Shown here: positions 6,727 through 15,741 of the stretch, in pieces
Layout of the letters: the number at the start of each line of letters is the position of its first letter
Position numbering within the stretch: position 1 is the stretch's first letter
Assembly: GCF_002949735.1 (NCBI RefSeq)
Contig: NZ_CP026691.1
Coordinates: 1-22,270 of the forward strand
DNA length: 22,270 nt
Origin: Nostoc sp. 'Peltigera membranacea cyanobiont' N6
GTDB taxonomy: Bacteria > Cyanobacteriota > Cyanobacteriia > Cyanobacteriales > Nostocaceae
Reading direction: 5' to 3'
Position numbers and translations under genes: made by a program
The notes under the pieces: model-generated
What the model saw: the letters and a program-made list of their open reading frames with translations, nothing else
Database searches by the model: none
Told to the model about the DNA's origin: nothing

Positions 6727-7029
6727 ATGACTAGCATTCTGATCACCAACGATTTACTTTCTCTCTATGAGAAAGAGTTTTCAAGGCAAGAGGTAGCAAC
6801 AGAATTAAACATTTCTTTACGTACCTTATCCAGATATATGGTTTTTGCATCCCAGTACATACCAGATTTACAGGTTTATATAGATGACTCTGGATACTTG
6901 AATAGAAAGAGAATTGAATCTTGCCATGTTGAATATCTGAGAGAAGTTTCAGATTTATTAAGCAATTTTTCTAAAGAAAGAGTGATAAAAATCCTAACCC
7001 GTAAATATTCAGTTAGGGGGAGTGAATAA
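6727..7029 (+). CDS. Helix-turn-helix protein, first gene of the ATPase operon
   Basis: A 100-aa protein from the ATG at 6727; a longer reading from TTG at 6691 runs back through the promoter region and is less likely. Residues about 19-40 (FSRQEVATELNISLRTLSRYM) form a clear HTH resembling small phage or plasmid regulators. The rest is polar and helical. It is separated by two bases from the next gene, which has a strong ribosome binding site, so the four genes to 10483 form an operon. The palindromes upstream suggest autoregulation. Role: operon regulator or DNA-binding subunit of the system it heads. Confidence 0.75.
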   Translation: MTSILITNDLLSLYEKEFSRQEVATELNISLRTLSRYMVFASQYIPDLQVYIDDSGYLNRKRIESCHVEYLREVSDLLSNFSKERVIKILTRKYSVRGSE

Positions 7030-7031
7030 TT

Positions 7032-7613
7032 ATGCAACTTCGTACTTACGCCAAGAAAAATAATCTAGTTGCCACTGAAGTAATAGCAGCGTTAAAGCTG
7101 GATAACTCAAATGTTGATTGGGTTTTAACTTCCGTTCTAGAACCTAGTGACCAAAGTTATTTAGATGGTCATTTTGGGTTAAATCAACCCGCTAAAAAAG
7201 TATTGCAGTTACCAGGGAATAACTCAGAATTGGATACAGCCAAGCCTACAGGCGAGTTAGTAGAACAGTTGAGAGAGAATGCCACTAACTTAACTGCTGA
7301 CGATGTAGAAACGTTAAGAGTCAATGTACAACGCCAAATTGTAGAGGAAAATGCCGAACTAGCAGCTTTTAGAGACTTTCAGCATTATCAAACTACTTAC
7401 GATACTACAAAACGTAATTTAATTGTCAATGACATCTATCAAAGATTGGATAACCGTAATAAAAACAGGAAACAATTTCAGGATGATCAAGAGTTAATTG
7501 TTTCTGAATCTGTCACTGAAAAATCATCTGATTTAATGACGGAGATGCTAGGCATTCTCAAAGCTGATAAGTATCAAAGCAGTTTCCTAACCTCAAAACT
7601 TGAACAAATTTAG
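7032..7613 (+). CDS. Unknown protein of the ATPase operon (193 aa)
   Basis: Starts with ATG two bases after the HTH gene and is preceded by a strong AGGGGGAG ribosome binding site. The first 25 residues (MQLRTYAKKNNLVATEVIAA...) resemble the small helical N-terminal domain of initiation factor IF2, a fold used for nucleic-acid or protein contacts; this is a loose pattern match. The remainder is polar and probably helical, without recognisable catalytic motifs. Its position between a regulator and a membrane ATPase suggests an adaptor or DNA-binding role. Confidence 0.7.
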   Translation: MQLRTYAKKNNLVATEVIAALKLDNSNVDWVLTSVLEPSDQSYLDGHFGLNQPAKKVLQLPGNNSELDTAKPTGELVEQLRENATNLTADDVETLRVNVQRQIVEENAELAAFRDFQHYQTTYDTTKRNLIVNDIYQRLDNRNKNRKQFQDDQELIVSESVTEKSSDLMTEMLGILKADKYQSSFLTSKLEQI

Positions 7614-7622
7614 GAGTTACCA

Positions 7623-8375
7623 ATGGTTGCAAGAAAAGGCGGTTTAACAGGCTCTAAAAGGGTTAAAGAGCAAGATGAGAACTCTATCGGCTCTAGGGCG
7701 AAACGTGTTGCAGATGACGCTATAGCCTCACTAGGTAACGTCTCTCAAGTCGCTACAAAAATTGTGGAAACAACAGCACAAGCTAGTAAAACTATTGGAG
7801 ATATTGCCCAAACAATAAAGCCTAGTGGTTATCAAAACGGGTTCCAATCCTCAGCACTTACTCATAAATCAGATGTTTATGGTGGTTTAGCATTTCCCAA
7901 ACAGGATTTTTCTGGGATGATTCCCAGTGATTTATTAAATCCACAGATAGAACTACAAGCAACAGATGAACAGCTTACCAGTGGATTAGCCACTTATGCC
8001 GGAGCGAGTAGAGCGCAAGAATTACTACAAGCTGGCTTTAAATATATTCAAGAAGTTGGTCAAACCAGACAGCAGTATCACAAAGCCGAACAGTCAATTA
8101 TTAAAGGTGCTACGGAAGGCATTAAAACACAGCAAGAGATTGTTAATTTTGATATCGCTAATGTCAATCTTGCCACTAATCAAGAAAAGCTTCTACAAGC
8201 CGATGAGAAGCTTATACAAGCGCGAGTAACCACCAAAGCTTATCAGAATGAAACTGAATTGATGAGACTGTTTTTTGAGGCTAAAGAGCAAAAGAAAAAC
8301 TCAGAAATTCAAAGACTACAAGCTGAAACACAGAAAATAATTCAAACATATTTAAAAGGTAGAGTGCCTGTATGA
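7623..8375 (+). CDS. Unknown helical protein of the ATPase operon (250 aa)
   Basis: ATG at 7623 with an AGGAG ribosome binding site seven bases upstream. A basic N-terminus (VARKGGLTGSKRVK) precedes an alanine-rich amphipathic segment (about 27-65), a proline- and glycine-containing linker (about 66-110) and a long helical, glutamine- and lysine-rich C-terminal half that may form a coiled coil. No family is recognised. Its stop overlaps the start of the ATPase gene (ATGA at 8372-8375), implying translational coupling and probably a joint complex. Confidence 0.7.
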   Translation: MVARKGGLTGSKRVKEQDENSIGSRAKRVADDAIASLGNVSQVATKIVETTAQASKTIGDIAQTIKPSGYQNGFQSSALTHKSDVYGGLAFPKQDFSGMIPSDLLNPQIELQATDEQLTSGLATYAGASRAQELLQAGFKYIQEVGQTRQQYHKAEQSIIKGATEGIKTQQEIVNFDIANVNLATNQEKLLQADEKLIQARVTTKAYQNETELMRLFFEAKEQKKNSEIQRLQAETQKIIQTYLKGRVPV

Positions 8376-10483
8376 ATAACCTAACCCCAATCTCTCTTGT
8401 ATTGGGGTTATCTGCTGCAATTACTGTGGCGGTAACTCCTAATGAAAATGTAAAGTTTTATGGAACTATCTTCACTGGTATAGGTGTAGGTGGTTTTTTA
8501 TTTTCACAGTGGGACAGTCAAGAAAATAAAAAACAAATTGAAAATCTACAAAAAACTGTAGACCTACTGGACAAGCAACGACGTAATTCTGAAACTGAAA
8601 AGTTAAAGGTAATTCGAGAAACTAACGCTATAAAATCCACACTTGACAAAGATTTACAGACGGTTAGAGATGAACTCTCAAAACTAAACACAAGTAATAA
8701 TTCTCTAAAAACTCGCGTGTCTGATCTAGAGAATGAACTGAAACTAGAGAAGTTATCAGCACAATCTAAAATCAGAGAAATATCTAATTTCAGCACTGGT
8801 GCGGGTCATCAGATTGTCACGGAAACTTATAAAAATGAACTGTCTAAATTAGGCGGGATGATATCAGGGTATAGCAACAATTATCCTGATTTAAAAGAGT
8901 TCTTTGAGAACTTAGAAGTTGAGATAGATAAGGTTAAATCATGGGCTGTAGGCGAGTTAGAAGCATACCAGGGAGTGCAAAACCTACAATCCCTAATTGA
9001 TGAGGGATTAAGGATACAACAACGCATTATTAGCAGGTGTAGCGATATCAAAGTTAAGGCGCTTACGACAATAATTAAATATCTGAATAGTTTAGCTGAG
9101 GATTCTGTAAAATTTTCAGAATATCAAGATAATATTGCCCAAATATCGGAACGTGCTAGAGAGCATTTACTTGAGAAAGAATTAGCAATTGAAAGCATAG
9201 CACAAGAGTGGATAACAGCTAATACTTCCACTACAGAAAAATACTCTACAGAGTTTACCGAAGTACTTCAAAATGGCAAACATCTGGTAGGACGTATTCA
9301 AGAATTATCAGAGAAAATCGAATTAATGAATCAGCCCCTTAAATGGTCAGTGGCGACCCGTCAAGACTTAAGAATAGGGAATATCATCATTAGCTATTTT
9401 GAGGCTAAAGGGCTTATTCTAGACCGCGCTAAATGTGATTATGACCACTGGCAGTCTACTCTGAGTTTTCACATCGATCGCAATAATAGAATTATTTTAC
9501 CGTCTGAGTTAGAACCGGAAGGCGAGAGACTGCAACAGTTATGTCATACATTATCGCCGTTAAAGTTTGGTTGGAATGCTGAGGAAGGATTATTAACAGC
9601 GTGGTTACATCTGGCTAAAAAACCAGTAAAACCAATCATTGAAGCTGATATAAATAAAATTTGGAAAACTGCTGATAGGTTCCAAAGTACTGTTAAGTCA
9701 TGGTCACGGGTGCGGATAACTGGCGGGTCTGAAAGTGGTAAGTCTCCAACGGCTGAAAATTTAGCTGTATGTATTCTGTTAGGGCGCGGTGGCAGTGCCG
9801 AACTGTACAACCCACAGGATGACTCAGTTAAAAATTTCTGGACTGTTCCCACTGTAGGCAGTTCTCACAATGACTCACTATTGGGCATTGAAGCGTTAGC
9901 GGCAACGGTCAACCAAAAAACTAACGATCGCAGTCAATTCAAACTCACAATTTTTGATGAAATTGACAGCACAATTGCCAGTGTAGAGAAGAAAAGCCAG
10001 AGTGAACAAGGTAAGCTAATCGCTACAATTATCAAGCAAGTTTCACATCAGAACTTAGGAGCTATATTCATAGGTCAAAACGCTAACGCTAAAAACTACC
10101 CAGGCATGGATCGGAGTGATTGGAATAGCGCGGTTAACCTTCATATAGGCAGTAACGCCTATGACGCGATAAGCAACTCAAACCAAATAACCACTGACGA
10201 ACAAACCAGACTTAAGCAACAGGCTGATAAGCTCACAGAATTTTGCACAACTAAAAACAGTGAACTGGGGTTAGAACTTACAAACCCTGTAGCCTATCGC
10301 TTTGGGCTGGTTTTAGGCGATGGTAAACCTTACTATATCCAGTTACCCGACTTTGGAACTTATACGTATGGCATGGTAGAGAATGCTGTAAAATGCCCCA
10401 AGTGTGACTCACATAACCATATAGGGCATGGTGGGAACCGTAGGAAATGTAAGGATTGTGGACACATTTTCACCCAAGGTTAA
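8372..10483 (+). CDS. Membrane-anchored coiled-coil P-loop ATPase with C-terminal zinc ribbon
   Basis: A 703-aa protein. Two hydrophobic segments (about 4-22 and 29-46) suggest an N-terminal membrane hairpin. A long charged coiled coil (about 48-130) and a helical region follow. The ATPase domain has Walker A GGSESGKS (about 451-458), Walker B LTIFDEID (Asp about 529) and a sensor-like strand AIFIGQNAN. The C-terminus has a CPKC (675-678) and CKDC (693-696) zinc ribbon resembling DNA-binding ribbons of transposases. The layout resembles HerA/FtsK, VirD4 or Zot-like DNA-handling motors, but I cannot place it in a named family. Coupled by the ATGA overlap to the gene before it. Roles to consider are segregation, DNA transport across the membrane or extrusion. 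Confidence 0.8.
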   Translation: MNNLTPISLVLGLSAAITVAVTPNENVKFYGTIFTGIGVGGFLFSQWDSQENKKQIENLQKTVDLLDKQRRNSETEKLKVIRETNAIKSTLDKDLQTVRDELSKLNTSNNSLKTRVSDLENELKLEKLSAQSKIREISNFSTGAGHQIVTETYKNELSKLGGMISGYSNNYPDLKEFFENLEVEIDKVKSWAVGELEAYQGVQNLQSLIDEGLRIQQRIISRCSDIKVKALTTIIKYLNSLAEDSVKFSEYQDNIAQISERAREHLLEKELAIESIAQEWITANTSTTEKYSTEFTEVLQNGKHLVGRIQELSEKIELMNQPLKWSVATRQDLRIGNIIISYFEAKGLILDRAKCDYDHWQSTLSFHIDRNNRIILPSELEPEGERLQQLCHTLSPLKFGWNAEEGLLTAWLHLAKKPVKPIIEADINKIWKTADRFQSTVKSWSRVRITGGSESGKSPTAENLAVCILLGRGGSAELYNPQDDSVKNFWTVPTVGSSHNDSLLGIEALAATVNQKTNDRSQFKLTIFDEIDSTIASVEKKSQSEQGKLIATIIKQVSHQNLGAIFIGQNANAKNYPGMDRSDWNSAVNLHIGSNAYDAISNSNQITTDEQTRLKQQADKLTEFCTTKNSELGLELTNPVAYRFGLVLGDGKPYYIQLPDFGTYTYGMVENAVKCPKCDSHNHIGHGGNRRKCKDCGHIFTQG

Positions 10484-10633
10484 ATTAATGTTTTAACTTA
10501 CCCGGATAGCTTAGAAACAGTAAATTTACCTCTGTGAAAACACTGAACTTTTAAAAAATCCTTGTTTTATTGGACAGCAGTATGTTAGTTTTTAGAAAGA
10601 GCAGGTGAAACCCATTAGCACTGCATAAAAAAT

Positions 10634-10807
10634 ATGCCCCAAACTCATTTTGAAAGGAAGCAAAAAAGAATAGAGAAAAAATTCTGGGTATTTTCAGAAG
10701 ATAACGTAAATCTGAAGCGCTTATCCCTAGAATTAAACCTCACACAAACAGAAGTAGTAAGAAAAGGTATTGCCCTTTTATCTTCTGAGCATCTAGCCCA
10801 AGGTTAG
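10634..10807 (+). CDS. Small RHH-type protein (57 aa)
   Basis: ATG at 10634 to TAG at 10805-10807. After a basic N-terminus, the strand FWVFSE is followed by helix A (DNVNLKRLSLELN) and helix B (TQTEVVRKGIALLSS), a good RHH pattern. It lies alone between the ATPase operon and the PrimPol-helicase, with its own terminator 24 bp downstream, so it is probably a separate unit. It may regulate replication gene expression. No clear Shine-Dalgarno sequence is visible. Confidence 0.7.
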   Translation: MPQTHFERKQKRIEKKFWVFSEDNVNLKRLSLELNLTQTEVVRKGIALLSSEHLAQG

Positions 10808-10827
10808 TTTCATAACTCCAAGACAAC

Positions 10828-10860
10828 AAAAAAACCCAACGTTGACAGCGCTGGGTTTTA
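10828..10860 (+). terminator. Intrinsic terminator after the small RHH gene
   Basis: AAAACCCA (10831-10838) pairs with TGGGTTTT (10852-10859), and inner bases AACG/CGC extend the stem imperfectly. The T-run makes a plus-strand terminator, 24 bp past the RHH stop codon and ahead of the PrimPol-helicase gene. Confidence 0.75.
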
Positions 10861-10897
10861 GTAAAAATCTTTATTTCTTTATTTCTGAACTAATTGT

Positions 10898-13800
10898 ATG
10901 ACATATCAGGAAGACTTAGCAAGCTCAAGATCGAGTTTAAGTTTAAATAGTTTTTCAAATAGTGAGAATGGTTCTCACCCTAGTATAACAGGTAGTACCG
11001 CAGTTCCGTCAATATCTGCAAAATTTAATCCTTTCAAGCGTATCGCCAACGCCGAAGAGATTGCCAAAGGAGTAGAAAGCATTCCTTCTCATTGGTCACT
11101 TACAACCGTTCAGGTAAAAGCAGCACTACGTGACGGCTGGCAGATAGAAGAATTTATCCCACAGAGCGAGATCGCACGGTTGATATTGCACGGTGACGAT
11201 GCAATCAGCAAGAAAACAGGTAAGCCTTATCATCGTTATTGGTCTGGGTTCGCTGCAAGACTTGGTGAAGCTTCACAAGGGCTAATTGATATAGACGTTG
11301 ACGGCTACAGCGCACATCCGCTTCTAGAGAGACTAAGCAATGGTGATTTACCTAATACTGTTAGTTCCACAAGTGGAAAGCCAGGTAGATACCACTTGTT
11401 TTATCAAATCCCTGATGATGTCAGAGAGAAGCTAAAAGAATTTACTCGTTGGGTGGACACGGAATTTGAAGGTTTAAAAACGGCTGTAGATGCCGATGGC
11501 AAACCAACTGAGTTGCTTGAGTTCAGATACAACCGCTTACAAACGGTTCTTCCTCCATCTTTTCACCCTACTACTGGTAGTAACAAGTGGATTAACTCGC
11601 CAGAAACTACAGAAGTAGCGATCGCCCCAAAATGGTTGTGTGATTATATAATTTCTCGGCATGAACTACAGAAATTAGAAGCAAAAGAGCGTACCGACCG
11701 CGCAATAACTTTAAAAGCTGAAAGAAAAGACTATAGCAACGGTAACGACTTGGTAAGCTTCTTAAATGATGAAGTATTACAGCGTCTTTCGCCAGAGCAG
11801 ATATTCAATTGGCAAGGACATGATTTTAGGCAATTCGGATCAACTTTAAAAGGTAATCCGCCCTGGCGTGATTCAGCAAGTGGCACTAGTTTTCATGTTT
11901 GGATTGACAATCAAGGATTACCAGCTTGGCAAGATAAAGGCACGGGTGAAGGTGGTAATGCTGTCCAATATCGTCACAAGCTTAATGGTGGTGTAGGTAC
12001 TCCAAAGGGTAAAGAGTGGTTTGATATTGCCAAACAGTTGACTGATGAAGCAGGGTTACAACTACCTAAAAGAGATTTCAAGCCTGTTGAATCAAATCTT
12101 GAACCAGAAATTAAAGCAGAATACAAAAAAACAGATTACGAGCTTAAAGTTGAAAGCGAACAAAAACGCCTTAACACCTTAACTATTAAGGAACACTGGG
12201 AGCAATTAAAATATGAAGGTAGATTTTTAAATGAGAATCTACTTGAAAAAATCCCCTACTCTGGAATTACTTTGTTACCTTTACCGATGGGTGTTGGTAA
12301 GTCTACCTTTGTAAACAAGATAATAAAGAAGTATCCAGATAGAAGAGTTCTTTCTATCACTCCGACAACCGCACTAGGCAGGGGACAAGCTGACAACTGG
12401 GGACTTACATTGAGAGAAGATGCACAAGCTCAAGGTGTCTCTAGTGGCTTAATACTTGCTAATACAGAAAGGCTAGTCTTATGTTATCCATCCTTACACA
12501 AGCTTTCAGGTACAGAAGGGGATGAAAGATTTAGCAACATTGACAACAAAGGGCTGATCCTAATTTTAGATGAAGCCGAAGAAGGATTAGGCTTTTTAAT
12601 GCAATCTTCAATCACCAATCAGCAAGGTAAGAGGGCTTATAATATTGCGGCGTTGAAAGATTTACTTAAAAATGCTAAAGAGCAGGGAATTTTGGTAATA
12701 GTTGCCGATGCTAACTTAAAAAATCCTGCGGTTGATTATCTAACAAAGATACTGCCAGATTTACCCGTAACTGTAATCACATCTGATTACAAACCTGAGA
12801 GGGGTACAGCAACTTACTACGATACCGAAAAATCGGTGTTTGAGAACGCTTTAAAAGAAGCGGTTGAGCGCGGTGAAAGAGTAATAATTCCTTGTGATAG
12901 CCAGGAACACGGTGAGGCACTAGATAAGAAACTCACAGCAATGGGTCACAAGGTTGTGAGGTGCGATCGCACTACTGCTAGTGGTGAAGATATGAAAGCT
13001 TTCATCGCAGACCCTGACAAATTTATTGCTGAGGTACAACCGCAAGTAGTAATTTATTCCCCTACTTTGGGAAGTGGAGCATCTATTCAAGCATCCCAAG
13101 AATATGCTGAATATTTCCAAAAGTTGAAACAGCTACAGACTGAAGAAGTTACAGAAGATTTAGCACAGATTTCCGAAAACTGGGAAAGATTAACACCATA
13201 CTTTAACCAGCGCTTTGCCTACAACTATCATCTAATACCACCACTGTTTAGGCAGTTGATAGGGCGTTATAGGCATCCTATTCCTACTAGCTACTGGTGT
13301 GGTAAAGATTTACCCATTACAGGCTGTAAATCGCCTTTACCTAGTGAGCAGTTGAGGCAAGTATTAGCGCATGAGGAAGGGTTGAAGGAAGTGTGGAAAT
13401 TGGCACAGAAAGAGGTAAACACAGATGATTCCCTTGACATCCTTAAGACTATGAATCGAATCATGACTGAAGCCTATATGGGTAAAAATCCAGAACTTGT
13501 TTTATGGGCGGAACAAAGAGCGCGGGAATGCTTTTTTCATGTCAACAGATGGGAAAAATTGATAGATGAGCTAAAAAACGATGGTTACACTGTCAAAGTT
13601 GTTTCGGAGGAATTAGAAGAAGGAGAACAATTAGAGGATTCAGAGTTTGGTGATGAAGTGAAAGAAATAAAGGAAGAAGCTAGAAAAGAGCTTGCTGCAT
13701 CTGTAGTAACCGCACCAATAATTCCTGAAGAAGATTATAAATTTTTAGATAGTAAACCTTCTCTATCACCAGAAGAAAGGGTTTATGTAGACCGCTATCG

Positions 13801-14749
13801 CTTCGAGCAGCAATTACCAGGGCTACTGGATGACTTAGGCGACAATGCGGCTAATTTCTATTACCACGCTAAATTGAAAGACAAATTGCACTGGATAAAC
13901 GCTCTTAGATTGTTCCACTCATACACAAACCAAGATGCTCTCAGAGAAAATGATTTAAAATCCTTTGATTTCGCAGTCCAACGCTTTGAAAAATCTGGTG
14001 TAGCAGCTTTACAAGATAACAGGAAACTGAAAACAGGATTCTTTGATTTTATTAGGGATTGCGGGTTAATGGATGCTAAGAACGGAGTTGATCTAAATGA
14101 TTTGAGTAAGGAATATACGGCAGAATCATTTACTAATCTCCTCAGTAACTTTAGAGGCAAGTATAAAACGAAGGTCAAAACATATTTTGATGCTGTTCCT
14201 CTCAAGAAAGAGAATGAGGAAAAGGCTATTCCCTGGATAAATAAACGCCTAGCAGGTTTTGCGCTTAGATTGAAGCTATCTAGAAAAGATTCTGACGATG
14301 TAAGACACTACAAACTGGTTTCAGAAATACCCGAATGGGCTGATGAAAGCATTCAAAATAAAATCTTTAACATCTTAGATACCAAAATTGACTCTAATGT
14401 AGACACAGAAAGCGTTATAGCTACGGCAGTAAATCCCGGTGATAATATACAACCACTTCTGGTTACTGCCGGAGATTTTGAGCATACTACAAACATTGAA
14501 GAAATTAGTCTTGTAGTACATTCAGATACTCCAAAGGCTACAGTATTTGATAAAGCTAAGGAAATCATGCTTGCAACTTTCTCGCCTCATGTAATAGCGA
14601 TCGCCAAACAAATTAAAGAATTTGGTCAAGCATCGGCTAAGGCATTAGAACAGTTAACAGAAATTGATTTATTAGCCATACAAGAAGTGGTTATGGGGAG
14701 CAAAAATTATATAGATGCCGATGATCTACCAGAAGATTATGAATTCTAA
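10898..14749 (+). CDS. PrimPol-helicase, probable replication initiator
   Basis: A 1,283-aa multidomain protein. The N-terminal archaeo-eukaryotic primase (PrimPol) domain has motif I DIDVDG (about 130-135), motif II around SGKPGRYHLFYQ (about 158-170) and motif III near LEFRYNRLQTVLPP (about 206-220). A helicase or ATPase domain follows, with Walker A LPMGVGKST (about 462-471), Walker B LILILDEAEE (about 552-561) and a further conserved stretch RQLIGRYRHP (about 785-795). The C-terminal 300 residues are helical with no clear family. Domain make-up and size recall RepA of N15, a 1.3-kaa primase-helicase that starts replication of a linear hairpin plasmid. The origin may lie within or near this gene; I see no iteron array in it. 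It probably has its own promoter, since a terminator precedes it. Confidence 0.87.
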   Translation: MTYQEDLASSRSSLSLNSFSNSENGSHPSITGSTAVPSISAKFNPFKRIANAEEIAKGVESIPSHWSLTTVQVKAALRDGWQIEEFIPQSEIARLILHGDDAISKKTGKPYHRYWSGFAARLGEASQGLIDIDVDGYSAHPLLERLSNGDLPNTVSSTSGKPGRYHLFYQIPDDVREKLKEFTRWVDTEFEGLKTAVDADGKPTELLEFRYNRLQTVLPPSFHPTTGSNKWINSPETTEVAIAPKWLCDYIISRHELQKLEAKERTDRAITLKAERKDYSNGNDLVSFLNDEVLQRLSPEQIFNWQGHDFRQFGSTLKGNPPWRDSASGTSFHVWIDNQGLPAWQDKGTGEGGNAVQYRHKLNGGVGTPKGKEWFDIAKQLTDEAGLQLPKRDFKPVESNLEPEIKAEYKKTDYELKVESEQKRLNTLTIKEHWEQLKYEGRFLNENLLEKIPYSGITLLPLPMGVGKSTFVNKIIKKYPDRRVLSITPTTALGRGQADNWGLTLREDAQAQGVSSGLILANTERLVLCYPSLHKLSGTEGDERFSNIDNKGLILILDEAEEGLGFLMQSSITNQQGKRAYNIAALKDLLKNAKEQGILVIVADANLKNPAVDYLTKILPDLPVTVITSDYKPERGTATYYDTEKSVFENALKEAVERGERVIIPCDSQEHGEALDKKLTAMGHKVVRCDRTTASGEDMKAFIADPDKFIAEVQPQVVIYSPTLGSGASIQASQEYAEYFQKLKQLQTEEVTEDLAQISENWERLTPYFNQRFAYNYHLIPPLFRQLIGRYRHPIPTSYWCGKDLPITGCKSPLPSEQLRQVLAHEEGLKEVWKLAQKEVNTDDSLDILKTMNRIMTEAYMGKNPELVLWAEQRARECFFHVNRWEKLIDELKNDGYTVKVVSEELEEGEQLEDSEFGDEVKEIKEEARKELAASVVTAPIIPEEDYKFLDSKPSLSPEERVYVDRYRFEQQLPGLLDDLGDNAANFYYHAKLKDKLHWINALRLFHSYTNQDALRENDLKSFDFAVQRFEKSGVAALQDNRKLKTGFFDFIRDCGLMDAKNGVDLNDLSKEYTAESFTNLLSNFRGKYKTKVKTYFDAVPLKKENEEKAIPWINKRLAGFALRLKLSRKDSDDVRHYKLVSEIPEWADESIQNKIFNILDTKIDSNVDTESVIATAVNPGDNIQPLLVTAGDFEHTTNIEEISLVVHSDTPKATVFDKAKEIMLATFSPHVIAIAKQIKEFGQASAKALEQLTEIDLLAIQEVVMGSKNYIDADDLPEDYEF

Positions 14750-14757
14750 GCGATTTG

Positions 14758-14809
14758 TATAATACTTACAGATAAGTACAGCTTATAATAGATTTATATG
14801 CTGTACTTA
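14758..14809 (+). promoter_or_regulatory. Promoter/operator region of the packaging module
   Basis: TAAGTACAGC (14773-14782) and GCTGTACTTA (14800-14809) form a perfect 10-bp inverted repeat with a 17-bp spacer that contains TATAAT (14784-14789). Another TATAAT lies at 14758-14763. The first packaging gene starts at 14820. A dyad around a -10 box suggests a regulated late promoter. Confidence 0.6.
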
Positions 14810-14819
14810 ACTTACAAAA

Positions 14820-15023
14820 ATGCAAACTACAAAGACTGAAATGGATCAACAAATGGATGTGGATCGTGATTATTTTAATCAGTTTCCCGGTATTACAAAC
14901 TATTGTAGAAAACCTTTCCATAACGAACTTCGCCAGGGATTAGAAGCCCACGGAAGATACCCAAAGCAAATGCAAGTATTCAATCTTGGGCAGGGTTTAA
15001 GGGCTAAAAAGTTTTTATTTTAA
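14820..15023 (+). CDS. Small protein of unknown function, start of the packaging module
   Basis: A 67-aa polar protein (or 60 aa from the ATG at 14841), with a conserved-looking middle (FPGITNYCRKPFHNELRQGL) and a basic C-terminus (LGQGLRAKKFLF). I recognise no family. It directly follows the regulated promoter and precedes the small terminase subunit by 22 bases after its stop, so it is likely co-transcribed with it. No strong ribosome binding site is visible. Confidence 0.6.
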   Translation: MQTTKTEMDQQMDVDRDYFNQFPGITNYCRKPFHNELRQGLEAHGRYPKQMQVFNLGQGLRAKKFLF

Positions 15024-15045
15024 ATTACTAAAAGTGACTCTTTAT

Positions 15046-15483
15046 ATGTCAGACATTATGGAAAATATTATAGAAACATTAGATACTGAAGAAACACAAG
15101 AAACAAGCGTTTATAAGCAGATTAAAATTAACCAAATCTGCTGTATGGCTATATCTGGTTTGTCACAGACTCAAATAGCCAAAGAAACAGGATTAAGTCG
15201 AGAAACTATTAGATTAATTCAGAAGGATGAAAGCTATCAGCGTACTTTACAGCTTGCTAGTTCTAAAGTCTTTGATACTGTAATAGCTAGATTATCCTTG
15301 GCAAGCTCTAAAGCAGCACAATTTCTTATTGATGTTTTAGATGATCCTGAGAGTTCAGACCGCATAAAGCTTCAGGCAGCAAAGATAATTCTAGACCTTT
15401 CCGCCCAAGCTAAGAATGCACAACTAGAAGCAAGGCTAGAGGCTTTAGAAGCGGCTTTAAGCCAAGATAATACTTATGCTTAA
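15046..15483 (+). CDS. terS: Terminase small subunit-like protein (TerS)
   Basis: A 145-aa protein (149 from an upstream GTG at 15034) with an N-terminal HTH (SQTQIAKETGLSRETIRLIQ, about 42-61), then helical segments (VFDTVIARLSLASSKAAQFLIDVLDD...) and a C-terminal coiled coil (AKNAQLEARLEALEAALS). This HTH-plus-oligomerisation layout is typical of small terminase subunits, which bind phage DNA and hand it to TerL. Identification is strengthened by the terL gene that overlaps its last 8 bases. Both ATG and GTG starts lack a clear ribosome binding site. Confidence 0.8.
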   Translation: MSDIMENIIETLDTEETQETSVYKQIKINQICCMAISGLSQTQIAKETGLSRETIRLIQKDESYQRTLQLASSKVFDTVIARLSLASSKAAQFLIDVLDDPESSDRIKLQAAKIILDLSAQAKNAQLEARLEALEAALSQDNTYA

Positions 15484-15741
15484 TTCAAAGCGATTGATAG
15501 CATTAGAGCGCAAAATAAGCCTTGCTAGTAGTAACAGTAATAGTAAGTTGCAAGTCCCAGAGCTTTGGCAGGATTTTGTAAGCCTTTGCAAAATCCGATC
15601 GGGAGGGTCGATGAAGCCTTTTAGCCCTTATCCGTATCAGAAAAAATTAATAGAGCTTAGAAAAGAGTTTAAAAATATTTGCGTCGTAAAAAGTCGCCAA
15701 TTGGGTGTAACACAGTGCTTAAGCTCTCACGATTTATATAA
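15476..15741 (+). pseudogene. terL: Terminase large subunit, 5' fragment
   Basis: Codons 1-88 of TerL, overlapping terS by 8 bases. The piece carries the Q-motif region (FSPYPYQKKLIELR) and the variant Walker A common in terminases (VVKSRQLGVTQ). It is cut at 15741 by IS copy 2; read on, it ends at a stop inside the IS at 15784. Removing the IS and one ATATAA copy gives 266 + 1,234 = 1,500 bp, an intact 499-aa frame, within the usual TerL size. This fragment alone cannot package DNA. Confidence 0.85.

Noticed and set aside
10560..10585. ACAGCAGTATGT shared with the IS 3' region, possible IS remnant
   Set aside because: Only about 12 bases match and no IS terminal repeat or further similarity is seen; probably chance.
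12920..14568. Minus-strand frames within the PrimPol-helicase gene (12920-13120, 13861-14205, 14353-14568)
   Set aside because: Shadows of a long, clearly coding plus-strand gene.
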